Source: Chloroflexota bacterium (GTDB taxonomy: Bacteria; Chloroflexota; Limnocylindria; Limnocylindrales; Limnocylindraceae). From it: a stretch of DNA of 17,754 bases. The translations under genes and the position numbers were made by a program. This document shows, piece after piece, positions 1 to 7,361 of the stretch. Below the pieces are notes generated by a model, which did not search any database, was not told where the DNA came from, and was given only the letters and a program-made list of their open reading frames with translations. The stretch covers positions 1-17,754 of the forward strand of contig JAEMRB010000005.1 of the NCBI GenBank assembly GCA_016463555.1. The letters run 5' to 3'. The number at the start of each line of letters is the position of its first letter. The stretch's first letter is position 1.

Positions 1-1261
1 CAGCTGAGAGGATGCGCGGCCCGGCGACGATCAAAAGTAGATCGCCATCGGCATGCGTTGCTGTGCCGCCCGTTGCCGACCAGAGCGCGGCGGTCGCTTC
101 TGGGGAGAGGAACTTTGCAATCGGCGAGCGGACCTCGCCATCCGGCTGCAACGCGATCCACACCAGGCCGTTGGCACCGTAGCGCTTAGCGCGTTCGGTC
201 AGGTCGTCGACGTCGGAACGGGTAATCGCACCGCGACCGGCAACGCGAATGGCGCGGATACGCCCACCGCTGGCGCGCGTCTCGTCGAACACCTTGAACC
301 CGGTGCTCTCAGGGAGCGCTGCGCCGAGATCGATCAACTCCATTGCAAAGCGAATGTCGGGTTTGTCGGAGCCGTAGCGCTCCATCGCCTCGTCGTAGGT
401 GAAGGTTGGCAGGGGCAGCTGCTGAATTGGGCGATCGGGTCGGATGCGCTTCGTCACCTGGATCACCATCGCTTCGACATAGGCGCGCACGCTCGCCTCG
501 TCAACGAAGCTCATCTCGATGTCAAGTTGGGTGAATTCTGGCTGACGATCGCCGCGCAGATCCTCGTCGCGGAAGCAGCGGGCGATCTGGAAGTAGCGAT
601 CGAAGCCCGCGACCATCAAGAGCTGCTTCATCTGCTGCGGCGACTGTGGCAGCGCGTAGACACTCCCCTGCTGCAGGCGCGACGGAACGATGAAGTCGCG
701 CGCCCCCTCAGGGGTGGACTTAATCAGGATCGGCGTCTCCACCTCAACAAAGCCGTGTTCGTGATGCACCTCGCGGATCGCCTGCACCATGGCGCTGCGC
801 AGAAGGATCCGGTCACGCAGTGGCTCACGGCGCAGGTCGAGGTAGCGGTACTTCAGCCGCAGGCTCTCGTCGACGGGGGCTTCGGTGTCATTGATATAGA
901 AGGGTGGGGTCTTGGCCTGTGAGAGCACGGTCACGCTCTCACCGGCGACCTCAATGCCGCCGGTGGCGAGCTTCTCGTTCTCGGTACCTGCACGTCGTGC
1001 TGCGACGGTCCCCTCAACGGCGATCACCCACTCGCTCCGCGCGTCGGTGAGGGCGGCGTGCGCTTCGGCGGCGACGGCGGCGTCAACGACCACCTGCACG
1101 ATGCCGTAGCGATCGCGAAGGTCAATGAAGACCAGGCTGCCGTGGTCGCGTCGGCGGTGGACCCAACCGGCGAGCCGTACGCGTCGACCAACGTCGCTTG
1201 GGCGCAGTGCGCCGCAGACATCGCTCCGGAGGCTCGTGGTCAGCTTTGCCGCGTCGGTCAT
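1..1261 (-). CDS. aspS: Aspartyl-tRNA synthetase, 3' end outside window
   Basis: This class II synthetase charges tRNA-Asp with aspartate in the cytoplasm. The frame is open from the ATG at 1261 to the window edge, giving 420 residues, so roughly the last 170 residues of a normal bacterial enzyme (about 590) are missing. The N-terminal anticodon-binding OB fold shows WVHRRRDHG at residues 33-41. The catalytic core shows YALPQSPQ (202-209), the motif 2 loop FRDEDLRGDRQPEF (230-243), then FTQLDIEMSF and SDKPDIRF. The beginning of the bacterial GAD insertion follows; motif 3 lies beyond the edge. The start is one base after the hisS stop, with GAGGGG upstream as ribosome binding site. His40 in RRRDHG is the residue type seen in non-discriminating enzymes that also charge tRNA-Asn (see findings). 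Identification is secure; tRNA specificity is inferred. Confidence 0.97.
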   Translation of the reverse strand, partial: MTDAAKLTTSLRSDVCGALRPSDVGRRVRLAGWVHRRRDHGSLVFIDLRDRYGIVQVVVDAAVAAEAHAALTDARSEWVIAVEGTVAARRAGTENEKLATGGIEVAGESVTVLSQAKTPPFYINDTEAPVDESLRLKYRYLDLRREPLRDRILLRSAMVQAIREVHHEHGFVEVETPILIKSTPEGARDFIVPSRLQQGSVYALPQSPQQMKQLLMVAGFDRYFQIARCFRDEDLRGDRQPEFTQLDIEMSFVDEASVRAYVEAMVIQVTKRIRPDRPIQQLPLPTFTYDEAMERYGSDKPDIRFAMELIDLGAALPESTGFKVFDETRASGGRIRAIRVAGRGAITRSDVDDLTERAKRYGANGLVWIALQPDGEVRSPIAKFLSPEATAALWSATGGTATHADGDLLLIVAGPRILSA

Positions 1262-1262
1262 G

Positions 1263-2537
1263 CTACCCCTCGTTCTGCACCAGGCGAAGTGCCGCGGCGA
1301 TCACGCCGCCACGCTCCGCTGGCTCCGCCTGACTCGCCTTGACGAGATCTCGCAAGGTGAGGCGCCCATCTGGCTCAACGATGATGACCGCCAACGCGCC
1401 ATCGCGCACGGCGCCCTCCAGCTGCTTGCCGATCTTGCGTGTGCTGACGTCGGCTCGTGCGCTCGCCCCCGCAGCTCGCAGTTCGCCGGCGATCGCCACG
1501 CGATCGGCCACCGAATCGGGCTCAATGCCCGCGACCACAATTGCTGGGCCGCCCGACACTGCGGGCAAGAGTCCGCGCGCCTCCAGCGCGAGCACGACAC
1601 GGTCGATGCCGATGGCGAAACCGATCGCAGGTGTGGGGGTTCCGCCGAGCAGTTCGACGAGTCCGTCGTAGCGTCCACCGCCGCCCAGTGCACCCTGCTG
1701 GCCCTGCTCCCCCGGGAGGAGGTACTCCCACGCGGTGCGGGTGTAGTAATCGAGGCCGCGTACCAGTCGCGGCGCAGGGAGAACGGTGGTGCCAATCGTC
1801 GCCAGTCCCGCGGTGACCGCCGCGTAATGCGCCGCGCACTCGGCGCAGAGGTGATCGGTAATCACGGGTGCGCTCGCTGCACGCTGGACTGCCGCAGGCT
1901 CTTTGGAGTCGAGCAGGCGCAGCGGGTTCGTGGCGAGTCGTGACTGATCCACCGCGCTGAGCTCCTGGGACACCGGCGTGAAGTGGGCGCGCAACGTTTC
2001 AACGTAGGCGGGGCGGCAGGCGGCACAGCCGACAGAGTTCAGGTGCACCTGCACGTCGGTGAGGCCCAGTTCGCGCAGGTAGGCGGCGCCGAGCTCGATC
2101 ACCTCGAGGTCAATCCCTGGTCCACCGTCGCCGATCGCCTCAATATCAAATTGCGTGAACTGGCGATAGCGCCCCTTCTGTGGGCGGTCGTAGCGGAAGA
2201 GCTGCGCAACAGTTGCAATGCGCACGGGCTGCGGCTGAGAGCGCATGCCATGTTGGATGTAGGCCCGAACGGCGCCGGCGGTTGCCTCGGGTCGAAGCGC
2301 CAAGGTGATCGCATCGTCACCACGAGGCTCTAGCCGATAGAGCTCTTTCGCGACGATGTCTGAGGTGCCACCGACGGCGCGCTCGAAGAGCGCGCTCTCC
2401 TCGGCGATCGGCAACTCGATGCGTGCGTACCCGGCGGCGTCTGCGGCGGCCCAGGCGCGATCCGTGACCCAACCGTGCGCTGACGCGAGTGGCTCAAGCA
2501 GGTCGCGAAGTCCGCGAGGAGACTGGAAGCCGCTCAC
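1263..2537 (-). CDS. hisS: Histidyl-tRNA synthetase
   Basis: This 424-residue class II enzyme attaches histidine to tRNA-His. The histidine-specific signatures GLDYYTRTAWEY (261-272) and GGGGRYDGL (285-293) are clear, as are the motif 2 loop FRYDRPQKGRYRQF (114-127) and the motif 3 segment GFAIGIDRVV (306-315). A C-terminal Rossmann-like anticodon domain begins near residue 330. The insertion domain carries two CxxC pairs (C171/C174 and C231/C234). Motif RPEAT (82-86) has Ala where RPEGT is usual. The start is a GTG whose GTGA overlaps the rel stop by 4 nt, so translation is probably coupled to rel, and there is no room for an untranslated leader. Length is normal for the family. The rel-hisS-aspS order matches a conserved arrangement known from Firmicutes. 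Confidence 0.98.
   Translation of the reverse strand: MSGFQSPRGLRDLLEPLASAHGWVTDRAWAAADAAGYARIELPIAEESALFERAVGGTSDIVAKELYRLEPRGDDAITLALRPEATAGAVRAYIQHGMRSQPQPVRIATVAQLFRYDRPQKGRYRQFTQFDIEAIGDGGPGIDLEVIELGAAYLRELGLTDVQVHLNSVGCAACRPAYVETLRAHFTPVSQELSAVDQSRLATNPLRLLDSKEPAAVQRAASAPVITDHLCAECAAHYAAVTAGLATIGTTVLPAPRLVRGLDYYTRTAWEYLLPGEQGQQGALGGGGRYDGLVELLGGTPTPAIGFAIGIDRVVLALEARGLLPAVSGGPAIVVAGIEPDSVADRVAIAGELRAAGASARADVSTRKIGKQLEGAVRDGALAVIIVEPDGRLTLRDLVKASQAEPAERGGVIAAALRLVQNEG
1266..1271 (-). promoter_or_regulatory. Shine-Dalgarno site of aspS
   Basis: The minus strand reads GAGGGG four bases before the aspS ATG, inside the last codons of hisS. It is one of the better ribosome binding sites in the window and supports ATG 1261 as the start. 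The site lets aspS be translated by ribosomes ending hisS or by fresh initiation. Confidence 0.6.
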
Positions 2538-4789
2538 TGGTGCTGCTCCCGCGAGACGCTCCGAACGCCGCGGACGCGCTCAAGTCGCGCCATCAGCCTG
2601 GCAAGTTCGCTAATGGAGCCGACGGCAAGGGTCATCAACATCTCCGCATTCGTTTGGCCTGTCGTCTGAACAGTAGCGGACAAGATGTTGACCTTCTGCT
2701 CCGCAACCACCTGGGTGATCTCCGTCAAGAGGCCGGTGCGGTCGAGTCCCTCCACGCGAATCGTCACTGGGTAGCTCTCCTTGGTGGCTGGCGTCATCTC
2801 CCACTCCACATCGATGAGGCGCGATGCCTCTCGGGCGGAGGTTGAGGCGTCGCAGCCGGCGAGGTGCACGGTGACCCCCTTGCCACGGGTAATGAAGCCA
2901 ACAATGGGATCGCCCGGGAGTGGGCGGCAGCAGCGACCGAATCGCGTCAAGAGGTCGGGCACACCCTTTACGCGGATCCCGCCGGTTCGCTCAGCCGGGG
3001 CGACCGACGCGGCGCTCGTGCTCAGCGGCAAGAGTGACTTCGCGTCGTCCGAGGCAACGCCGAGCCGTGAGACCACCTGCTGTGGGCCAACGGCGCCGTA
3101 GCCGATCGCCGCGTACAGGTCATCAACGCTCCCCTGGTTCATCTGCCTAGCGACCTCCTCGAGGCGATCTCGACCGATCGACTCAAGGGAGGTGCGGGCG
3201 AGGCGGCGAAGTTCGCGCTCCAAGGACTCACGACCGTGCAGGACGTTCTCGTCGCGCTCCTGGTGCTTGAACCACTGGCGAATCTTGTTGCGCGCCTGTC
3301 GCGTAGTGGCCACATTGAGCCAGTCACGACTTGGGCCATGCTTCCCGCGCGCCGTTACCACCTCGATGATGTCGCCCGACTTCAATCGATACTCCAGCGG
3401 CACCAGGCGATTGTTGACCTTCGCACCAATGCAGCGGTGGCCGATGTCGGTATGCACGAGATAGGCGAAGTCGAGCGGCGTTGCGCCGGCCGGAAGCTCT
3501 TTCACGTCACCCTTCGGCGTAAAGACATAGACCTGATCCTGGAACACATCAAGCCGAACGCCCTCAAGGAACTCTGAGGCGTCGGTGACGTCGCGCTGCC
3601 ACTCAAGAAGTTGGCGCAACCAGGCGAGCTTTGCGTCATAGGCGGCGTCTGGTTGCGTTCCATCCTTATAGCGCCAGTGCGCGGCGATCCCCACTTCGGC
3701 GACCTCGTGCATTGACCTGGTGCGGATCTGCACCTCGAGTGGGCGCCCGTCGAGCGCCACGACCGCAGTGTGGAGGCTCTGATAGAGGTTGTTCTTCGGC
3801 ACGGCGATGTAGTCGTCGAATTGATTCGGAATCGGTCGCCACACGCTATGGACCGCACCGAGTGCGGCGTAGCAATCGCGGAGGTTCTCGACAATCACGC
3901 GAATGGCGTAGACGTCATAGATCTCCGAGAAGTCGCTTGATCGCCGCGCCATCTTCTTGTGGATTGAGTAGAGGTGCTTCGCGCGGCCGGAGAACTCCGC
4001 CTCGATCCCAGCACGTTCAAGTTCTGGCTTAAGAACTGTGATCGCGCGCTCAACATAGTCAGCGCGCAAGTCCCGTCGCAGCTCGACCAAGCTCGCCAGT
4101 TCGTGATACCGCTCAGGCTCAAGTGCCTTGAAGGCGAGATCCTCGAGCTCCCACTTCATCTGCCAGATACCGAGACGCTCTGCGAGTGGCGCGTAGATCT
4201 CAAGCGTTTGTCGGGCGATGCGGCGCTGCTTCTCTGCTGGGAGCGCAGCAAGCGTTCGCATGTTGTGTAGCCGATCGCCGAGTTTGATCAGCACCACGCG
4301 GATGTCTTGCGACATGGCAAGGAACATCTTGCGAATGTTCTCGGCGTGCTGCTCCTCGGCACTCATTGCGGAGAACTTGCTTAGTTTGGTGACGCCATCA
4401 ACGAGGGTGCCGACCTCATCGCCGAAGCGCTCTGCGATCTCAGCGGTGGTGACCGACGTGTCCTCGGGAACGTCATGGAGCAGTGCCGCCACGAGAGTTG
4501 CCGCATCAAGGCCGAGGTCGGCAAGGATCAGCGCCGCCTCAGCGGGGTGGGTCACATACGGCTCACCTGAGGCACGCACCTGTGTGCCGTGTGCCTCAAC
4601 GGCGAAGAGGAAGGCATCATCAACAAGGCGTGCCGCCTCCGCCGTACCGATCCCCGCGGCCACCTTGTCGCGCAGCGCCTCGCGGAGTGACTCGACCGGT
4701 CGGGCAAGTGCGCGGACCTTGGCGATTGGATCCGCGGCGGGGCGCTTGGCCCGAGGCGTCTTCTCTACTGGCTGCGGCTCAATGCTCAT
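2534..4789 (-). CDS. rel: Bifunctional (p)ppGpp synthetase/hydrolase, long RelA/SpoT homologue
   Basis: This 751-residue stringent-response enzyme should make and degrade (p)ppGpp according to amino acid supply on the ribosome. Domains in order are: an HD hydrolase with HDVPED at 105-110 (HDxxED intact) and DRLHNMRTL at 172-180; a synthetase with YDVYAIRVIV (291-300), QFDDYIAVPKNN (323-334) and LEVQIRT (351-357); a TGS domain (about 417-478); a Cys/His domain with C620, C621, H642 and C646; and a C-terminal ACT domain (about 673-746). All long-RSH domains are present. The synthetase loop reads QFDD rather than the RxKD usual in bifunctional enzymes. The start ATG overlaps the murE stop as ATGA, with no Shine-Dalgarno in front, so initiation probably depends on ribosomes leaving murE. 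A short basic tail rich in Pro, Ala and Lys precedes the HD domain. Confidence 0.97.
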   Translation of the reverse strand: MSIEPQPVEKTPRAKRPAADPIAKVRALARPVESLREALRDKVAAGIGTAEAARLVDDAFLFAVEAHGTQVRASGEPYVTHPAEAALILADLGLDAATLVAALLHDVPEDTSVTTAEIAERFGDEVGTLVDGVTKLSKFSAMSAEEQHAENIRKMFLAMSQDIRVVLIKLGDRLHNMRTLAALPAEKQRRIARQTLEIYAPLAERLGIWQMKWELEDLAFKALEPERYHELASLVELRRDLRADYVERAITVLKPELERAGIEAEFSGRAKHLYSIHKKMARRSSDFSEIYDVYAIRVIVENLRDCYAALGAVHSVWRPIPNQFDDYIAVPKNNLYQSLHTAVVALDGRPLEVQIRTRSMHEVAEVGIAAHWRYKDGTQPDAAYDAKLAWLRQLLEWQRDVTDASEFLEGVRLDVFQDQVYVFTPKGDVKELPAGATPLDFAYLVHTDIGHRCIGAKVNNRLVPLEYRLKSGDIIEVVTARGKHGPSRDWLNVATTRQARNKIRQWFKHQERDENVLHGRESLERELRRLARTSLESIGRDRLEEVARQMNQGSVDDLYAAIGYGAVGPQQVVSRLGVASDDAKSLLPLSTSAASVAPAERTGGIRVKGVPDLLTRFGRCCRPLPGDPIVGFITRGKGVTVHLAGCDASTSAREASRLIDVEWEMTPATKESYPVTIRVEGLDRTGLLTEITQVVAEQKVNILSATVQTTGQTNAEMLMTLAVGSISELARLMARLERVRGVRSVSREQHQ

Positions 4790-6282
4790 AGTTTTGGAGA
4801 ATAGCCGAGCGACGAGAGCGCGCTACGCGCTGCCGCCGCCTCATCCCAGGCCTCGTCAACGCCGTGGCGTTCAATGGTGCGCTCATGCCCCTTCCCTGCC
4901 AGAAGCACGACGTCGCCCGGCCGGGCAGCGCCGATCGCCGCACGAATGGCGGCGGCACGGTCATGGAGGATCTCAACGCTGCTACCTGGGGGCGGAGAGG
5001 CGGCAAGGAGCGCGGCCCGGATCGCCTCCCCAATAGTGTTCGGATCCTCGCTCCGCGGGTCCTCATCGGCGATCCACACCAAGTCAGCACCCGTTGCCGC
5101 TTGCCCGACCGCTGCACGTCGGCCAGGATCGCGCTCACCTGCGGCTCCAGTAACGAGCAGTAGGCGCCCTTCGGGGCTGCACAGCTCACGCGCCACCGCC
5201 ACCGACGCCGTCAGCGACGGACCCGTATGGGCGAAATCAACGATGACGCGGAACGGCTGCGTGCCGCCAATCAGCTGGCTTCGGCCAGGGGGTCCGACCT
5301 CTGCCTCAACCGCCGCAATCGCGGCGGGGAGTGGCAGGCCCCATGCAGCGACGAGGGTGAGCGCTGCGGCCGCGTTCGCGGCATTGATGCGTCCAGGCAT
5401 CGTCAGGTGCAACTCCGCCTTCACGCCGTTGATCAGCACCTCGTGATCCGAGTAGGCATCAAATCGAGCGACCTGCAGCCCAGCCGCCTCTGCCGCATCG
5501 GCGAATGGCTGCACGGCAGGGTCACTCGCATGCACCACCACTACGCGCGGCAGTTGGCGTGCGCGACTCGCTGCGCTGCCCACTGTTCTCGCCACGAGCT
5601 TCGCCTTGGCGGCGCGATATTCATCAAGCGTCGCATGGAAGTCGAGATGATCTGGTGAGAAGGTCGTATAGATCGCTGACGCGAAGTTAATCGCGCCGAC
5701 GCGCTCTAGCTGTAGCCCGTGACTGGTGCTCTCTACAACTGCTGCTTCGTCGCCAGCCTCCACCATTTCACGCAGCGCGCGCTGCAAGGCGGGGGCCTCT
5801 GGCGTGGTCTGATGCGCCGCGGCCGCTCGCTGGGTGCCGCCAACGCGGCTGATCGCCGTGGAGATCAGTCCAGTGCGCAGTCCAGCGGCGGTCAGCGCTG
5901 TTGAGAGGAACGTTGACGTGGTGGTCTTGCCGTCGGTTCCCGTCACGCCGATTGCGATGAGCTCTTCGGCTGGATCGCCCTCCCACCATGCCGCCGCAGC
6001 GGCGAGAGCGGCACGCGCATCACGAACGACGATGAGCGGCACGCTCGAGGCAACCTGTTGCTCGCACAGCACCGCGACTGCACCGCGTTCAGCTGCGCTC
6101 GCGATAAACGTTGCGCCATCTGCGGTGCGCCCAAGGATCGCGACAAAGATGCCGCCCGTTGTGACGAGCCGCGAATCGTGCGTGGGGGCACTGGTAATAG
6201 CGATGTCTGTTGATACAGGGGCCGCTACTAGTTGCAACTCCTGCAGCCGTGTAATCAGGTCACTCAGTGGACGTTCGCTCAT
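4786..6282 (-). CDS. murE: MurE-type UDP-N-acetylmuramyl-tripeptide synthetase
   Basis: This 498-residue Mur ligase should add the third, diamino or other, residue to UDP-MurNAc-L-Ala-D-Glu in the cytoplasm, using ATP. The N-terminal UDP-binding domain shows DSRLVTTGGIFVAILG (36-51). The P-loop is GVTGTDGKTTT (112-122), with Asp in place of the usual Asn. TTPEAP (159-164), STSHGL (185-190), DHLDFH (211-216) and AAKAKL with the expected carbamylated Lys226 follow. GKGHE lies near the C-terminus. The position of the meso-DAP signature DNPR reads DEDPR (406-410), so the third amino acid cannot safely be called meso-DAP; similar ligases occur in Chloroflexota. A GAGGGGG site precedes the ATG, which overlaps the FemX-like gene stop by one base (TGATG). 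Length is normal. Confidence is high in family and moderate in substrate. Confidence 0.92.
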   Translation of the reverse strand: MSERPLSDLITRLQELQLVAAPVSTDIAITSAPTHDSRLVTTGGIFVAILGRTADGATFIASAAERGAVAVLCEQQVASSVPLIVVRDARAALAAAAAWWEGDPAEELIAIGVTGTDGKTTTSTFLSTALTAAGLRTGLISTAISRVGGTQRAAAAHQTTPEAPALQRALREMVEAGDEAAVVESTSHGLQLERVGAINFASAIYTTFSPDHLDFHATLDEYRAAKAKLVARTVGSAASRARQLPRVVVVHASDPAVQPFADAAEAAGLQVARFDAYSDHEVLINGVKAELHLTMPGRINAANAAAALTLVAAWGLPLPAAIAAVEAEVGPPGRSQLIGGTQPFRVIVDFAHTGPSLTASVAVARELCSPEGRLLLVTGAAGERDPGRRAAVGQAATGADLVWIADEDPRSEDPNTIGEAIRAALLAASPPPGSSVEILHDRAAAIRAAIGAARPGDVVLLAGKGHERTIERHGVDEAWDEAAAARSALSSLGYSPKL

Positions 6283-7361
6283 CAGCGACCCCCTCGCACT
6301 CGGCCGAGCAGTGAACGCAGGCGGAGTGCACGCGGGCGGAGCACGGCGCGGTGCGCACCCGCCATCGGCGTCCAGACTGCCCCGAACGACGCCTTGTGGG
6401 CGTAGAGGCCATGCATTGCGTCGCCCTCAACCGGAACATCCCGATGTCCAGCAACATCCACGCCGCCGAGATCGGTGATACGGCGCTCCCCCGCAGCAAT
6501 CTTGATCGCCGTCCAACGCAGCAGGGCAAGCGCGCCAGGCGTCTCCCTCCGCGCGATGGGATCGTCACCCGATGCGTCGGTGGTGATGCGTTCACCATGT
6601 CGCAAGATCACGATGAAGGCGACAAGTGCGCCGGCGGTGCCGCGGACGGCGAGGAGCTCAGCGCGTTCCGTTGCAACGAGTTGATCCCACCAGCGGATCA
6701 TCGATGCCGATGAGCCGAGCGCGAACGATTTGCGCTGCGCCGTGGCCTCGAGTAAAAGCTGCACTTTGTCCCAGAGTGCCGTGCGCTCAGGAGCAGGAGT
6801 GAGGTGCGTGATCCGTTCGGCAACGAACCCTGCACGCTCGGCGAGCGTGATGCGCTGGCGAGTGCTCTTGGTGATCCCCTCAAAGAGGTCAGCCTCCGAT
6901 GTTCCGGTCGCGCTGGCGCGCAGCACCATCGTGTGTTGGCTAGGAAAGATCTCGTCGGTTTTTTGGAGTCCAGCGTTACGGAACGCAGACTCGGTCGCCT
7001 CGCCAGCCGGCAGCCACGGATCCGCATCTAGTGCGACGAGGCCGTACTCCGCTCCAAGCCAGGTGGCGACGCGCTGAATGCGCTCTGCAACAGCCACCGC
7101 CTGAGCGACTGTGCCGCCCCACGGAGCGAGTGGCCCACGCGGCGCATGCCCTTTGGGGAGGCCGAAGAGTGGAGCGCGATTCAGGAGGATGCCGAGTGGG
7201 GCGTCATCAGCCTCTAGCGCGATCGCTTCGCGCCCGAGGCTGGCTCGATAGGTGAGCCAGGCACTCCCCTGGTGTACGTCACCGCCAGGCGCATCGACGG
7301 CGCGCGCATCCCACGCGCGTTGTGCCTCAAGAGAGCTCAAGTCGATGCGGCGAATTGTCAT
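6282..7361 (-). CDS. FemX/FemAB-type peptidoglycan aminoacyltransferase
   Basis: This 359-residue protein matches the FemXAB family, which transfers amino acids from aminoacyl-tRNA to the side chain of peptidoglycan precursors, building the interpeptide bridge. Visible family landmarks are HQGSAW (30-35), APRGPL (73-78), LDADPW (111-116), SQHTMVLRA (141-149), KSTRQRITLAERAGF (165-179), WW at 224-225, DLGGVD (297-302) and the C-terminal GLYAHKASFGAVW (318-330). The size matches single-addition FemX enzymes, and no long coiled-coil arm is evident between the two GNAT-like halves. The ATG overlaps the murJ stop as ATGA, and a GAGG lies eight bases upstream. It sits between the lipid II flippase and a MurE ligase, which strongly supports a role in lipid II or nucleotide-precursor branching. 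The amino acid transferred and exact acceptor cannot be read from the sequence. FemAB-like acyltransferases of other pathways are a weaker alternative. Confidence 0.85.
   Translation of the reverse strand: MTIRRIDLSSLEAQRAWDARAVDAPGGDVHQGSAWLTYRASLGREAIALEADDAPLGILLNRAPLFGLPKGHAPRGPLAPWGGTVAQAVAVAERIQRVATWLGAEYGLVALDADPWLPAGEATESAFRNAGLQKTDEIFPSQHTMVLRASATGTSEADLFEGITKSTRQRITLAERAGFVAERITHLTPAPERTALWDKVQLLLEATAQRKSFALGSSASMIRWWDQLVATERAELLAVRGTAGALVAFIVILRHGERITTDASGDDPIARRETPGALALLRWTAIKIAAGERRITDLGGVDVAGHRDVPVEGDAMHGLYAHKASFGAVWTPMAGAHRAVLRPRALRLRSLLGRVRGGR
6289..6295 (-). promoter_or_regulatory. Shine-Dalgarno site of murE
   Basis: The minus strand reads GAGGGGG six bases before the murE ATG, inside the end of the upstream FemX-like gene. 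Together with the TGATG junction it supports ATG 6282 as the start. Confidence 0.6.

Noticed and set aside
53..922. Long plus-strand open frame of 289 codons.
   Set aside because: It lies wholly antisense to aspS, whose protein is clearly recognisable. The plus-frame product has no recognisable motif and reflects codon structure in GC-rich DNA.
1125..1943. Plus-strand open frame of 272 codons.
   Set aside because: It is antisense to the end of hisS and the start of aspS, with no recognisable domain and biased composition typical of shadow frames.
4218..5036. Plus-strand open frame of 272 codons crossing the murE-rel junction.
   Set aside because: It is antisense to two intact genes, rich in Ser, Arg and Ala, and has no recognisable features.
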